Shown here piece by piece: positions 24,658-37,066 of a DNA stretch of 64,000 nt (positions within the stretch are counted from its first letter, which is position 1; each line of letters starts with the position of its first letter). Origin of the DNA: Gyrodactylus bullatarudis (Eukaryota > Platyhelminthes > Monogenea > Gyrodactylidea > Gyrodactylidae); the NCBI GenBank assembly GCA_012064415.1, contig SSNU01000358.1, positions 1 through 64,000 of the forward strand, in the 5' to 3' direction. The translations under genes and the position numbers were made by a program. Below the pieces are notes generated by a model. It was not told where the DNA came from. It searched no databases and saw only the letters and a program-made list of their open reading frames with translations.

Positions 24658-27207
24658 TCCTTATAATTCTAATGAGAAGAAAAGCTATCTTAATGCTGCT
24701 AAAGAGAAACCATCACGAAAGCCTGTTCATCATCCTAATGTACAAAAACCTCAAACCGACAAACGTTCTAAACACATTGTCATTCATTCAGTTGAGTTAA
24801 ATGAAGACGTAGAGGACCTTATTCTCAGAACCCTGGAAAAGAGTACTCCCAACTTTATTGCTAAAATCAATCATGGCTAAAGCCAAACCATCCTGACTCT
24901 GAATTCAGCCTTAGTAATTACAACACAATCAGAGCTGATAGAACGTCACGTCCTGGTGGAGGCATAGTTTTATTTATTCACTCTTCAATTAAAATTATCT
25001 CATCCTTGAGTCACCATCCCAAAGCTGATATCCTAATGATCAATTTAATTTTCAAAGATAACTTAATTCAATTATTTGCCATATATAATCCCCCTCCAGT
25101 ATCATACCAATCAGAAGAAGATATTGTATCTTTCATAGAAGCTAACCTCTGCCCACAAAGAAGGAATACTATTATCTGCGGTGATTTCAATATTCCTAGC
25201 TACAAACCAGATTCTTTAGACTTCAATTCTCCTCTGTTGGAATGCTGCACTTCACTTGATTTGAAACAATTAACTTGTACACCATCAAGGAAATTTTCAA
25301 ATACTTACCTTGATCTTTTATTTACAGATTTCATTTGCCTTAATCAAGTATTAGCTGACTCAGACCATATTATTCTTCTTTTTATGGACAGTAATACTTC
25401 CCCCTATGACACTAGTCGTCCACATTTTGTCAAAGAAATCTCACATTTACTTTCATTATCAATCCCTCTCCTAGATGTACTTTTCATGAACTCATATTTT
25501 GATTTTAACCTATTTTGTAATATTATAGCCTCTGCGAGACGAATATCCAAGAACTCTCTCAAATCCGATTTACCTCCATCACAACTACTTTTTGAATCCT
25601 CGATTACAGGAGATTTCAAATCCAATCCAAAAGTAGCCTGGAAAAAGATCAACTTCCTTGCAAATAGGACCAATAGAGACCAAATCTCAAACTTTATCCC
25701 TGAAGAGATAAATAATTATTTTACAAGCGTTTATTCTCCCTCGATTATTCCTAATTTTATTTATTGTTCTAACTCATCTCCACCCATAATTACGGAAGGA
25801 CAAATCATTGATACGATCCTTGACTTTAACTCAAAAAAAAGAAAGGACATCTTTTTCATTTCAGGTGAATTATTACTGCCATTACCAACATCTTTCTTCA
25901 CATCCCTTGCTAACTATTTTAATTTGTTAATATTAAGATGTCATATTCCCCAAGAATGGTTAACAATTAAAATCACACCTATCCCCAAATGCAAAAATCC
26001 CTCTAGCCCTCAAGATTTTCGGCCAATTTCCAATATTCCAATTTTTCTTTCAATAATTGATAGGATTATTAACACACATCTTAATAATGTGAATTTATTA
26101 CATCTTGACCCCTTCCAACATGGCTTCGTAAAGAAAAGAAGCACATCCACGAAAATGATCCATGCAAATGATTTGTTGTATAAAAATATTCCTTGTGCAG
26201 TGATATATGTCGATATCTCCAAAGCTTTCGACAAACTCCCTTTTTCCATCATTATTGACACTCTAACCAGACTTTCAATCAATCCTTATATAGTTAACCT
26301 GCTAATTCAATTCTTTTCGCACAGGCGCCAATTTGTATCCCTAAATGGGGTATCTTCTTCCATGACAGAAATCAAATCTGGAGTACCTCAAGATTCAGTC
26401 ATTGGTCCTACCCTTTTCAATCTAGTTTTTTCACAAATTAAACCTTCAAATTATTCAGTCAAATACTTTAAATATGCTGATGACATTAAAATTATACTGA
26501 CTCTACAAAGAAGTAATGACGTCATCAGAACTGAAATTGATCATATTGAAGCGTCGCTCTCCCAGATCGGTCTAACTCTCAATCATTCTAATACAAAGAT
26601 CATGGCCCTATCAAATAAAATTCCAATCGGGCCTTCATACAACCTTACTATAGTCAACTCAATAAAAGACCTTGGCTTCAATTACAACTCAAAGCTCAAT
26701 ACTAAGGAACATACTCTCACAATTCTTAGAGCCATGAATTGTAAATGCTACTTTCTAAAAAAGTTTGTCATGTCATCCGACATCAGATTAAATCTCCTTA
26801 AAAGTGTTATTCTTCCACATTTTGACTACGCCGCGGGACTCTTATGTCCTATTCCTCAAAAAACATGCAAGAAGTTGGAAAGAATCCAATTCATTTACCT
26901 CCGTGCCTGCTTGGGTCCCGACTCATACAAAAACCTTCTACAAAAGGCAAAAATGTATCCTCTATGGCTGAGAAGAATAGCAGCAGCTGCGTCACTTTTT
27001 AGTAGAAGAGCTCCTACTTCCCCTTCAAGATATAATCTCAGACAAGGAAGTGGATTTTCAGTTTTGTTGTTCAACATCACCCCCTTAAGAGCCAGATTAC
27101 AGATTGACTTATTAATTTTCAAAAACATGAGACTATCGCAAATATGCATTTATCTTCTTCAATTTATACCAGATTCGCATAATTATTTTTGTAACTATTT
27201 TAAATAA
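24656..27207 (+). pseudogene. Non-LTR retrotransposon ORF2 (endonuclease and reverse transcriptase), frameshifted
   Basis: The main open frame runs from 24865 to the stop at 27205-27207. It contains the rest of an AP-type endonuclease: WLKPNHPDSEF, RADRTSRPGGG, IICGDFNIP and DSDHI motifs. The reverse transcriptase follows: ITPIPKCKNP, DFRPISNIP, AVIYVDISKAFD, SGVPQDSVIGP (normally GVPQGS, so Gly to Asp) and YADDIK with the catalytic Asp pair. An adjoining frame (24656-24880) carries the upstream part and ends in PNFIAKINHG before a stop; the two frames overlap at the point where endonucleases read DFIAITETWL, so one frameshift has broken the ORF. There is no normal ATG at the start. The C-terminal region ends at an AT-rich tail. 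The type resembles CR1/Jockey-like LINEs. It abuts the Penelope fragment. Confidence 0.85.
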
Positions 27208-27358
27208 TTTTACACTAAGAATAAAAAATCTATTATATTATATAATCTGATTATCATAAGGTTTATAACTGATTATCATTCATTAAACGAGAAGTAGATC
27301 TTATCTGTAGATCTTGGAATTTTTATTAAAAATAATTTATGCACAGTATAAATATAGT
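27208..27358. other. Short spacer: LINE tail and 3' side of RPB10
   Basis: AT-rich DNA with the LINE 3' tail (an ATAATAAAAAATC-like run) followed by the downstream side of the minus-strand RPB10 gene. No separate gene. Confidence 0.5.
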
Positions 27359-27562
27359 TCATTTTTGAAGAGGAGCATAATTCAAGAGTTTCTCGATAAG
27401 ATCAACATGAGATAGCAGCATTCGTCGACAACAGTATCGTTTTAGAGATAAAGTATCCAACGCATCACCCTCAGCAAGTTCAGCTTGTAGTAATCCAATA
27501 TAAGTTTCCCATTTATCTCCGACTACTTTGCCACATGTGAAACATCTTACGGGAATGATCAT
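27359..27562 (-). CDS. POLR2L: RNA polymerases I/II/III subunit RPB10 (RPABC5)
   Basis: A single-exon 67-aa protein, the family's usual length. It begins [19 protein letters not shown] (CxxC zinc pair), contains [15 protein letters not shown] (second Cys pair) and ends [11 protein letters not shown]. These are near-invariant signatures of the zinc-bound subunit shared by the three nuclear RNA polymerases, where it stabilises the Rpb3/Rpb11 assembly platform. Its start codon lies 106 bp from that of RpS16 on the other strand, so the two housekeeping genes probably share a bidirectional promoter. Nothing is broken or unusual. Confidence 0.97.
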   Translation of the reverse strand: MIIPVRCFTCGKVVGDKWETYIGLLQAELAEGDALDTLSLKRYCCRRMLLSHVDLIEKLLNYAPLQK

Positions 27563-27668
27563 TTTTTTGAATTTTATGTATGAAAAAAGATTTCATTTTA
27601 ATTTTCCAATTATTGTTTAATTGTTTCAAATTCCAAAAACACATTTGAATTAATCTAAGCGTGTGTAG
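27563..27668. promoter_or_regulatory. Likely bidirectional promoter, RPB10 / RpS16
   Basis: Only 106 bp separate the divergent start codons, so both core promoters and both 5' UTRs must lie here (or overlap the coding starts). No TATA box or initiator motif could be assigned with confidence. Confidence 0.45.
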
Positions 27669-28167
27669 ATGTCAACCAAAAAGCAGTTCGTTCAGGTCTT
27701 TGGTAGAAAAGTTAGTAGTCTTATAATCATCATTTTCATTCATTATTTTTATATTACCGAACTTATCTTTTTAGAAAACCGCTACCGCCGTTGCATCATG
27801 CAAAAAAGGATGTGGCAATATCAGGATTAACGGTCGTCCATTGGATGTTACAGAACCCAAGCCTCTTCTTCCTAAACTTCTTGAGCCAATCATTGTGATT
27901 GGCAAAAGTGGAATTGGTAGCCTAGACATTTCTGTTCGCGTCTCAGGTGGTGGTCGCGTTGCCCAGATTTATGCTATCAGACAAGCAATCGCCAAGGCAG
28001 TTGTTGCATTCTACAGAAAGTTCGTCGATGAACAAACCAAGAACATAGTCAAGAGAGCCTTGATCTCGTTCGATAGAACTCTCCTAGTCGCCGATCCTCG
28101 TCGTTGCGAACCCAAAAAATTCGGTGGTCCTGGTGCTCGTGCAAGATTCCAGAAATCATACCGTTAG
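27669..28167 (+). CDS. RpS16: 40S ribosomal protein S16 (uS9)
   Basis: Exon 1 27669-27710 ([14 protein letters not shown]), a 64-nt intron, exon 2 27775-28167; 144 aa. Conserved blocks: [50 protein letters not shown] and the C-terminal [17 protein letters not shown], whose last Tyr-Arg reaches the P-site tRNA in uS9 proteins. Length and motifs are normal. AATAAA follows the stop by about 12 nt. The gene converges on ALKBH6, whose stop codon is only 66 bp away, so the two transcripts probably overlap at their 3' ends. Confidence 0.97.
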
Positions 28168-28233
28168 AGATCATTTTTTAATAAAATTTCTCGTTTGATA
28201 AAAGTAATTCTCATTTTTATTTTAAGATATAAT

Positions 28234-28917
28234 TTATTTGAAGGATTGAGTTAAAAATCTGTTTAGTCTCTTTACCTTGGGCACCATCCTCAGAGTTAAG
28301 GAGACTCTTGTTCCTCTCTCAAGAGTCTGCCTGCCTGGTTCGTTCCAAATATTAAGCTGAGAAAGATTGTCCTCGCTTCTCGGACTTATTCCATGCATAT
28401 ATTTTGTGTACATTTCATCCGATATTATGTTAGCGGACCTAGAGGGCAAAAAAGCAGATCCTATGTATCTATCCTCTAGGTTAGTTTTCAAGTCATTGAC
28501 AGGTTCATAAAAGTCCAATACACCATAGCTGCCAAGGTTTATCGTTAAAACTATAGGCTCGTAAAGAGGGCCATCATGGTGAATTTCAATGCCATCACCT
28601 GGTTTGTACTCATTAATTAGAACATGATTGAAATGATATGGAAAAATCTCTAAGCTATTGACTTCTCTAATAAATCTATCCAACCACTGAAATTAGAAGA
28701 AAATCCTTACATCAGGCATTTCTGTTTTTATCATTCCATTAGGATGGGGTATACCACCCCAATTCTGAACTCTTCTATTCCTTACATTTTGCCAAGTGTG
28801 ATGATAAATTTTTTTAAACAAAAACTGTTCATATTCCTTGTCAATAAACTCGTGTATAAGGTAAATATTAGATGGGGCACATTTTATCTTCAAAATTTCG
28901 TTTTCGTGGATTTTCAT
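28234..28917 (-). CDS. ALKBH6: ALKBH6-like Fe(II)/2-oxoglutarate dioxygenase
   Basis: Exon 1 28711-28917, a 24-nt intron (28687-28710) and exon 2 28234-28686; 219 aa, slightly shorter than the human protein (238). Diagnostic blocks: RRVQNWGGIPHPNGM, then HHDGPLYEP with the metal-binding His-x-Asp, LGSYGVLDFYEP, YMHGI with the distal metal His, and RGTRVSLTLRMVPKV with the 2-oxoglutarate-binding Arg. All catalytic residues are present. ALKBH6 is an AlkB-family enzyme, reported to bind nucleic acids; its substrate is not settled. The intron holds an in-frame TAA, so splicing is needed for a full product. The start codon lies 78 bp from that of PIAS, divergent. Confidence 0.92.
28687..28710 (-). 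other. 24-nt intron in ALKBH6
   Basis: On the minus strand the intron reads GTAAGG at the donor, a TTCTAAT branch-like motif, and TTTCAG at the acceptor. Removing it joins MPD to WLDRF exactly as in ALKBH6 orthologues. Retaining it gives an in-frame TAA. Confidence 0.85.
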
Positions 28918-28995
28918 TAACAGTGTTTAGAGTCTCTAGGAATTGTTTTTATTTGATTGATATTTCAAATACAAAAAAATTTATGTTTCATATAA
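28918..28995. promoter_or_regulatory. Likely bidirectional promoter, ALKBH6 / PIAS
   Basis: Seventy-eight bp separate the divergent start codons. Both 5' UTRs and core promoters must fit here or overlap the coding starts. No individual motif is assigned. Confidence 0.4.
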
Positions 28996-31900
28996 ATGCA
29001 AGCTAATGTCAACAAAGCTGAGCTCAAGGTAACTAGTTTCTTTACTTATGATAGGCTTTCCTCGGTAAATGCAAGCGCCCCGCTTTAGATCAACTTATTA
29101 GGCTCACTAATCTTCCTAAAACTGGTTATAAACTAGATCTTAAGCTTCGATTAGAAAATTATCTAGATGACAATCCATCAAAAACATTCTTAGAAGCATT
29201 GCTTAAATTTAAAAAGACTGGTAATTCACTTTTTAGCTTATATTTCTAGGTAACATTGGTGAAATTAGTCATACGACTCTCAGAAATTCTCAGCAAAGTT
29301 CTAATCCTGCCAACAGTGAGAGAAAGAAAGCTGTTCCACAAGAATCTCACTGTATAAAATGGCATAATAATAATTCTAATCAGAAAATTGGAGAATCTAT
29401 TCATTTACCAACCTCATATTCTCTCCTCAAAGTTCCCTCACGACTTGATGATTTAGAGTTTGAAATAAACCCTTTTTACAAGCCCATTGATACACTCATC
29501 CATCCAATAATTCTTCTTCCAAATATTGGTACTTTTGCTCCAGGCCGTAACTCATATGAAAAAGCCATTAATTTGAATATAAGCCAAGATGTCGCCGAAG
29601 CAATAACTTATCATTTGTGAGTTGATATTTGCCCTTGATTTTATTTTAATTATAAAAAACCCTTGATACTTCTTCAGAATTATAAATGGCAAGCTTAATT
29701 ATTAAAAAGGAATGCTTAGATCTTGTTGATAAAAATATCTTGACAGTTCATTTAATGTCTTATTTCATCAGGGTTTAATTCACTTGCCTAGTTTTTCATT
29801 CAACCAATCTTCTTTTTCAGACAAATGACCCCAAAAAATCAAGTTGAATTCTCTGTCCAGGTAATTCTAAGATTTACAGTTTTTGATGAAAACGAATGCG
29901 GCAAACTCGCCGAACCTGAGCAGTTCAATATTAGCCTTCAGAATAGAAAAGATGATCTTCCTGTTTACCTGGGTGTCTCAGTGAATGGAAAACCTTTGAC
30001 ACTTGGATCTTTGTTGCCATGTAAGAAACCTGGAATGGATGGTCGTCGTGATGGTCGTCCAGTCAACATAACTCCATTGGTTAGTTTTATTTACACATAT
30101 TTCATTGATATGAGTTAATTTTTTTCTGTTTTTCCGTTCAGCTTCGATTATCACCATTCTTTAGGAATCTCATCCAGATAACCTGGTCTCATAATTATGA
30201 AGCCTTCAAGTATCATTATGTCGGCGTCTATTTAATGGTAAAACAAAATCCTGATGAATTAGCTACAGCCCTTGTCAAAAATTCTCTCCTCAATACTATT
30301 GAATCAAAGGTGAGTTTTTCCTTGATTCTCTTCAAGTCAATTAAATCCAAGTTAAACATTCTACTCTATCCATATTATCAATTGGAATTAAAATTTTTTC
30401 TTCTACCATGTGTTGAGTTAAGTCATCTTCAACTTTGGCTATGCTATTAGTCATTGTGTAAGAAAGGCGATGCCTGGGAATATGAAGAGATTGAGCTCTA
30501 TTTCAGGCATACTCTCTTTAGTCTTTACATGCCAAATAATATAAATACATCAATATTACAAGAAAGAGTTTGATTGGTTAGCCTTTCATAAAAAATTCAT
30601 TCAAAATTTTGTGCTTAAGGAAAGAATCGTCAAACAGTTATCGGCGACAAATACAGCCATTGAATACGAAGATGACGATATTTGCATTATGGATCCGGAG
30701 GCAATCGACGAAGACTGCGTTATCCCCTCATCAAGTGTTCCCATAAAGATTTTATGCCCCCTAACTATGAGTAGATTAGTGATACCTGTCCGAGGGCGTA
30801 AATGTAAACACATTCAGTGCTTTGATGCCCTCACCTATCTCAAGATTAATGAGCTCAAGCCAAAATGGCATTGTCCAATCTGTTCAGATGTCATTAAATA
30901 CTCGGACCTCATTGTAGATGAGTGAGTAATTCGAAATCTTTTTTCACAAGTCATAAGTCTAGGGCAGCCAGAGTTAATAGATTGGTCCAATAAGACCTTT
31001 AGAATATGAATCACTTTTAAGTAGTAATGTAAAAAATGTATTATCTCGTATTCATTTTGTACTTTTTAAGTTTTCTTGGTTTAAACTAGATTCTGTCTTC
31101 ATTAATGGCTTTTTTCCAAAATACGATTAAATTGCTATCTTTGTTTTTTTTATTTAGAACAATAAAATCCAAAACGTGAAATAGTGAGGCTTGTTCTGGG
31201 CTTTTTCCCAAATTATATACAGTTAGACCTGTGACTTATGAACCAAAAATTACCCTCTTCCCTCTGCCCCTTTTAAATTCAGTTTTCGAAATCATCATCA
31301 TACTTATGAGTAGGGTTTCTGCATAATATTAAGTTTTTTGAGCAAAAATTATAACTTTCATTCTACAAACATTCATTCGAAAGAGCTGTTTTTGCTAAAG
31401 AATTCTCTATGCTTGGTTGATCGTACATAGATTCGGATTAAAAGATATCCAAACATATATTATTTCGATGAAATTTATTTTTATCGAAAAATAGCTTTTT
31501 CCCAATTTTGATGACGGAGTAGGGGGTCTTTTTTTCGCCTCCAAAACAAACAAATAACAAGCCTAGTGACCATGTTTTACTAACATCCAACTGTTCCAAA
31601 CCTTTTCGGGAAATCTTTTTCTAAAAACAAATTTTTTACAAATTTTTTATCTTTATTCTCCAAGGTAGAGTCTAAGTTACTTGATGAGGAGGGTAGGGAG
31701 TGTCTTTTTCTCACCTTTGAGATTTTCTATATCATTCTGGTGAGTTTTGAGTCATTGTTATGTATCTCTCTCTCTTCTGAATTCAAGTTTAGTTTTCCTG
31801 GATGGCTTTCGAATGGGCCAGCCTCGTTGAAATCAGTCCTATCGTCATTTTGATGAACTTTTTTGAAATCGTGAATTTTTTCCACTTAAAATTTACTCCT

Positions 31901-34900
31901 TTTTTCTTGAACTCGATTTTCCTCATCAAAAATTATTGTTAAGGCAATGATGTTTGTTAGATCAAGTCACTACTCTCTAACAAAACTAGTCAATGATACT
32001 TTTTTAAGTATGGTCAATAACCCAGTTGAGAATTGATATTCTTGATTTAGACAGTCTAAGTTAGACTCCACTTTGGAGAGTATAGATAAAAAAGTGTGAA
32101 GGTTTTTAGAATAAGATTTCCGAAAGGGTGGGGAAAAGTTGGATGTTTAAAAGAGACACATGAACATTTATTATACGTTCAACTTGAATTAAATTGAAAT
32201 GTTGATTGATTTTTCTGCGTTACTATCGTTTCCAAAATCAATATTATTCTCATATGTAATAGGCTCTTGTCTTTATCTTTAGATACTTTAAGATGATCCT
32301 GGAAGATGTAAAGAATCTCAGCGAACTCGATACCATCATATTCGACGTGAACGGTAATTGGAAAGCTCTGTCCGAAAATCAGACCACTTCCCAAAACAAC
32401 GAAGAAAATAAGGAAGAAAGTACCATAAAAGAACCAGAGACTGAAGATAACAAGTCGACAGAGATTCTTGACCCATCCTTCAAAATTGAAGCAGATTTAA
32501 ATTTAGGTTTGTCTCTTTTACTTGCGAGTAGTTACTTGAAAATAAATAAAATTTCTCATTTTTCCAGCAGATAATCAATCTCGAGATCATATTAATTTTG
32601 ACTTGAACGACTCAATTATTTCTCCCTCCCAGGTAAGCCTTGTTCATGGGAAATTTTCCCTTCTCTTCTTATATATCTTTTTCTAAAAGGCTAAAAAACC
32701 TCCAGAAAATCATGTTATTGATTTGACCGAATCAGATGATGAACAGACTAGTCCCATTGGAACGTATCTGGATAACATTGATGATTCGAGTCCTAAAAGT
32801 TGGAATTTCATCAATCTAGATACATCCAACGAGCCAAATGAAGAACCAAACAGGAATATCATCCGGGAATCCTTGATAGAATCGATGAATGTTGAAAATC
32901 CAAGTTTTTCTCAGAAAAGTATGTGGTTTTTAAAAAAAAAACTTTTTATTCAATAACTTGTAACTCTTTTTAGAACTGGCTTCATTCATCAGTACAATTA
33001 TATCATCGTCCGGAAGTAACCAGAAGAAATCCCTCTTCAATACTGATAGACCTGTTTCTCCTAGCCATTTTATTGACTCCTTATTACTCAAAAGTAACAG
33101 TACTACTAGCAAAAGAAATGGTCGTGATAGTCTAGTGAGTCCGGAACTGCCACCCAAACGCCCATACAACACCCAAAATGTAAGTTTTTAAATCAAAGTT
33201 TATAATCTCTTAAACAAGTTAATTTGCGCAGAATCTTTATATATGTAAACAGAATAATCTTTACACAAACGAAAAAAAGCCGTTGAGACTGTTAAAAGAT
33301 TAAAATCCATTAGAGATAGCTCTCTTTTTGAACAAGCATAGGCTGAACTATGCACCCGGCCAAACTTCTTAGGTGTCTAACATTTCACCATTTCAAGTAA
33401 TCATTTTAAAACTACTTGTGAGTATAATATCTAGATGATCCTTTTTAATGATTCGAAATACTTTTTTGTTTGATCAATCAGTTCAACGGAATCCTTACAA
33501 ATATAAAAAATAACCTTCAAGTGTGCTCATTCAGGATGTATTCTTATAATACAACCTTGTTATTCTAATGATTCTAGTTGATGAAAAACCTCTGAGGTCA
33601 TAAATAATAATTACAGTTTCATAATGCTGGTCCCCTAACAATTTCTTCTCATCAATCATTACAAAATCACATGTAATGAAACCAAACAAAGAGCAATTCT
33701 ATTACTATCAATCAATAGAGAATAATAATGATAAGAGAAATTCTTCTCTCTTTATTTCAAACAATATAAAGGAGAGATGTTCTAAAAAATCAATAACTTG
33801 ATCAAAAAGCTTCTCACTTACATACCAATCTACAATCTTTTAACATTGAGAAATGTAAATCATCAAGATTACACGTGTGTCATCTTTATGAAGGACAGGC
33901 TTCTGACTTTGTTAGAAAAAAATTAATTCTTTCTTTTTTGTTTGAAATTTTATCAAGACTCAACATTTGCAATCATGTTAAATGAAGTTTTTGCATAACA
34001 TCAATTTATTTTAATTAGTTTATTTGTCGTCTTTTTTCAAAAGTAATACGTATTCGTGTGAGCCTACCAAATATTCTCAATGAAAACAGGACAAAACCTG
34101 ATGGGCACAAGATTTAGAGGATTTAGAATGGAAGGTACAATCATATTAAACTATTGAGAATTGTTTGTAATTCTTTTGAATAAAACCAAAAGTTGACGTG
34201 TAATTTTATACTTTTATAGGCTCGTACTTTTGATAAAATCTCTTCTCTTTTATAGGTCAACTCTAATCCGAATAATATGCTGGAGTTAGATCCAACCTGT
34301 CTGAAACATCAACTTGATGCTCTAACTAGCCAGAGTAAAATTCCGCAGAAGCTGTTGCAAAATTGGACTAAACCATCACTAGGAACTTTTTCAGCTAACC
34401 ATCATCCTGATGAGTTATCGAAGAGTTTTAGTAACTCGAAAAAGTTGACCAACCTCTTTGATAATATTCAGCCATCGCCACAACTCCAACTGGACAAAAG
34501 TCAAGATAGTTCAGTGGAAATTCTCAATGTAGCTGATGGATCTGAGAAGAATTCCGATTTGCCTATCATGAAAGTTCCACCTTTTACTGGAAGCGACTTT
34601 CATTTTAAAATTGGTCGATTACAGAAATCCTGTAAGCACCATCTTATCTATATAGAGAACATCTTTTTTTCAATTTCCAATTTCTCATACAATTTACTCT
34701 ATTATTATTCTAGTAAAATTAGCAAATAAAACAATCATTCAACCGGGCTCTATAGTTGATAACCTTACAAACATTTCAGCTGATCAACCGAATGCTGATT
34801 TTTTCAAAAATAGACAAAACTTATTCAGTAAAAGTCAATCTCCCATCATTGATACCAACACCCCCAGTATCGGCGTTAATCCAGTTGTCAATAATCAGAC

Positions 34901-35885
34901 TTCCTCAATGTCACACACTGACATAATTCGATTGATTGGCGAATCTGCCAAAAATTCCCCATGCCTTCCTCAACTTCCATCCTGGTTCAAGAATAAAACA
35001 AACCTGGACCCAGCTAATAAACAATCTTCTCACATTGTTAGGTTAGTTTCATGCAATATAATCTTATTTTTGAATTTATCCCTAGGGCCTCAAAAATTTG
35101 ACCTAATAAATGGATTCTTTGGCGCTAAAGAAAAATGAAAATATGCCTTTTTGTTTATTTTAAGTATTCTTGATTTTTAAGTAACAATTTAAGCGTTTAT
35201 AATTTTTTATTTTAAAGTAGTTTAATGAACAAGCGGTCTTGGATGAATTACGATAGGTAAAAAACTAGTCGTATTTTAAGCTCTTATGATTTGAAATAGG
35301 GATATTTGCAAAATTGGTGACTCGGTCCTTCCCATTTGCAGATATGGTGATAGTGGTAGGCCAAATTAAAATCTTGGTTACCTTATTACATTGAATTTGA
35401 GGACCCCTAGAATTTAATTCACTTTTGGTTTTGCAATTGAAATTTCTAAATTTTGTATTTATGGTCCCTTTTTTTTGTGTTGAAATTTAATAATTTCAGT
35501 CATGGTTAGTCCTCCCTGTGTTGAATATTTATTTTGCAATTATGGTTACAATCTTGTAAAATCTGTTAATGGTAGCTGATCAAGTTTTTTAAAGTGTATT
35601 TTTATTCAGAACTATTCCTAAGTACTGATTTGTATTTACAATTTAAATTTAGTATTTTAATTATTAAATTTCAACACAAGAAAAGGGACCATAAGTGCAA
35701 TATTTAAAATTTTACATTTCAATCAAGGCACTTTTCAATGGTTGATATTCTAACCTTATAGTTTTCACTATCAAAGCTAAACTTTGCTTTTTCTTTTCAG
35801 TTCGAAAACAGCCCTTAAAGCCCTCGACAGCATAACAAATCAGACATCAAGGAATCCTTCACCATTTGATACTTTGAACAAGTAG
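28996..35885 (+). CDS. PIAS-type SUMO E3 ligase
   Basis: Thirteen exons, all joined in phase, give 934 aa: 28996-29028, 29055-29220, 29250-29616, 29821-30079, 30142-30309, 30620-30921, 32283-32506, 32571-32632, 32690-32918, 32974-33179, 34256-34631, 34714-35041, 35801-35885. Domains in order: an N-terminal SAP-like helix pair (about 12-50), a PINIT domain (exons 3-5, e.g. ITWSHNYEAFKYHYVGVYLM), and an SP-RING (exon 6: ILCPL, KCKHIQCFDAL, WHCPICSDVI) with its zinc ligands. The post-RING motif IVDEYFKMIL follows, and a SUMO-interacting motif VIDLTESDDE near residue 535. The Ser/Asn-rich tail is longer than usual. It transfers SUMO from Ubc9 to nuclear proteins. Introns range from 26 and 29 nt to 1361 nt. 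AATAAA-type signals past the stop are not clear. Confidence 0.93.
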
Positions 35886-36449
35886 AACCATAATCCTTTA
35901 ATCCCGGGAATAACTTTGCTTATTTCCTCAGTCTATAGAGATCCCTCAAATGGAGTAAACAAAGAACCTCTTCTGGAATAATGATTTTTTATTGTCTATT
36001 CCATATTCAAAATTTAATTCTGCATATTCTGTATCATATATATACGTCTGTATTTACATCAAGATATAAATTATTTTATCAACAAGGTATTTTCCTTCTT
36101 TACTTTAGATATTCTACAAACCATTATCAAACAGACTAAACATTTTTACATAAAGATGAAATTTTTTTTACTCAATGAGATTGTGAAAGTATGTTAATCG
36201 GATTTTTAAATTTTCGAAATATTCGAGTTTTAGGCCTTAATTTATCCTCTAAAAAGTTTACTGTAGCTCGCATTACAATTTAAAATGATGGAAATAGTCT
36301 GTGAAAAATTCTCCACAACTCGTTGTCTGAAGCTTCTGAACTACATTTTCTAGTTTAGAAGCTATGCTAGATAGAGATATCGCTCAAATTCAATATTTTA
36401 GCAAAAGTGAAAATTTCAAATCTCTTCTGGCATGAAAACTCACCGCGAG

Positions 36450-36536
36450 GGATTCGTTTTCAATTCATCGATGTTAAAAAGCCCTCTTTGTCATTCAGAA
36501 GAATTTCTGCAAAACAAGAGGGGGGGAAATGTTCTA
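36450..36536. repeat. Fragment related to the element at 6317-6463
   Basis: Shares GATTCGTTTTCA and TTCATCGATGTTAAAAAG with the interior of that element, and AATTTCTGCAAAACAAGA matches its left end in reverse complement. It is probably a rearranged or solo-ended copy. Confidence 0.5.
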
Positions 36537-37066
36537 TAGATTTGCCAAAATTTGTGAATCTATGGTGAAAACGGTGAAAACACTATTGAAGAAAAAATTT
36601 TGGTGCTTGATATTAACAGATTTCAAATTTTCTATCAAAATTCCTTTCTAAAAATATGAATGATTTTCTTACAATTTCTGTCTTATTTTGATTGTAGATA
36701 TAATTATTTGACCGCTTCTTATCTCCGAATAAAATTAAATTTATGAGCTCAAACGTTGAAAAAGTGGCAAACTTTCGAAATTCAATTTTAATGACTTGTA
36801 TTCAATCGTGATTACGAATCTACAGTTGTTTTCGATCCAAAATCTGGTCATTTTTTGATCTTGAAAGTTTTAACAGTTCAGGCGATTGAATATATTATGA
36901 AAGTTATCGAAATTTTCATGACCTTTTGATTGGATCTTTAGATCCCTCGTTTTTTAATTATACAATCTTGATTTAATGTTAATTACACGTTTGGAAAAAT
37001 TTTATTACAAATAACTTTTTTGATTATAATTATAATTACTGTTGGTTTATAAAAAATACAGATTAA

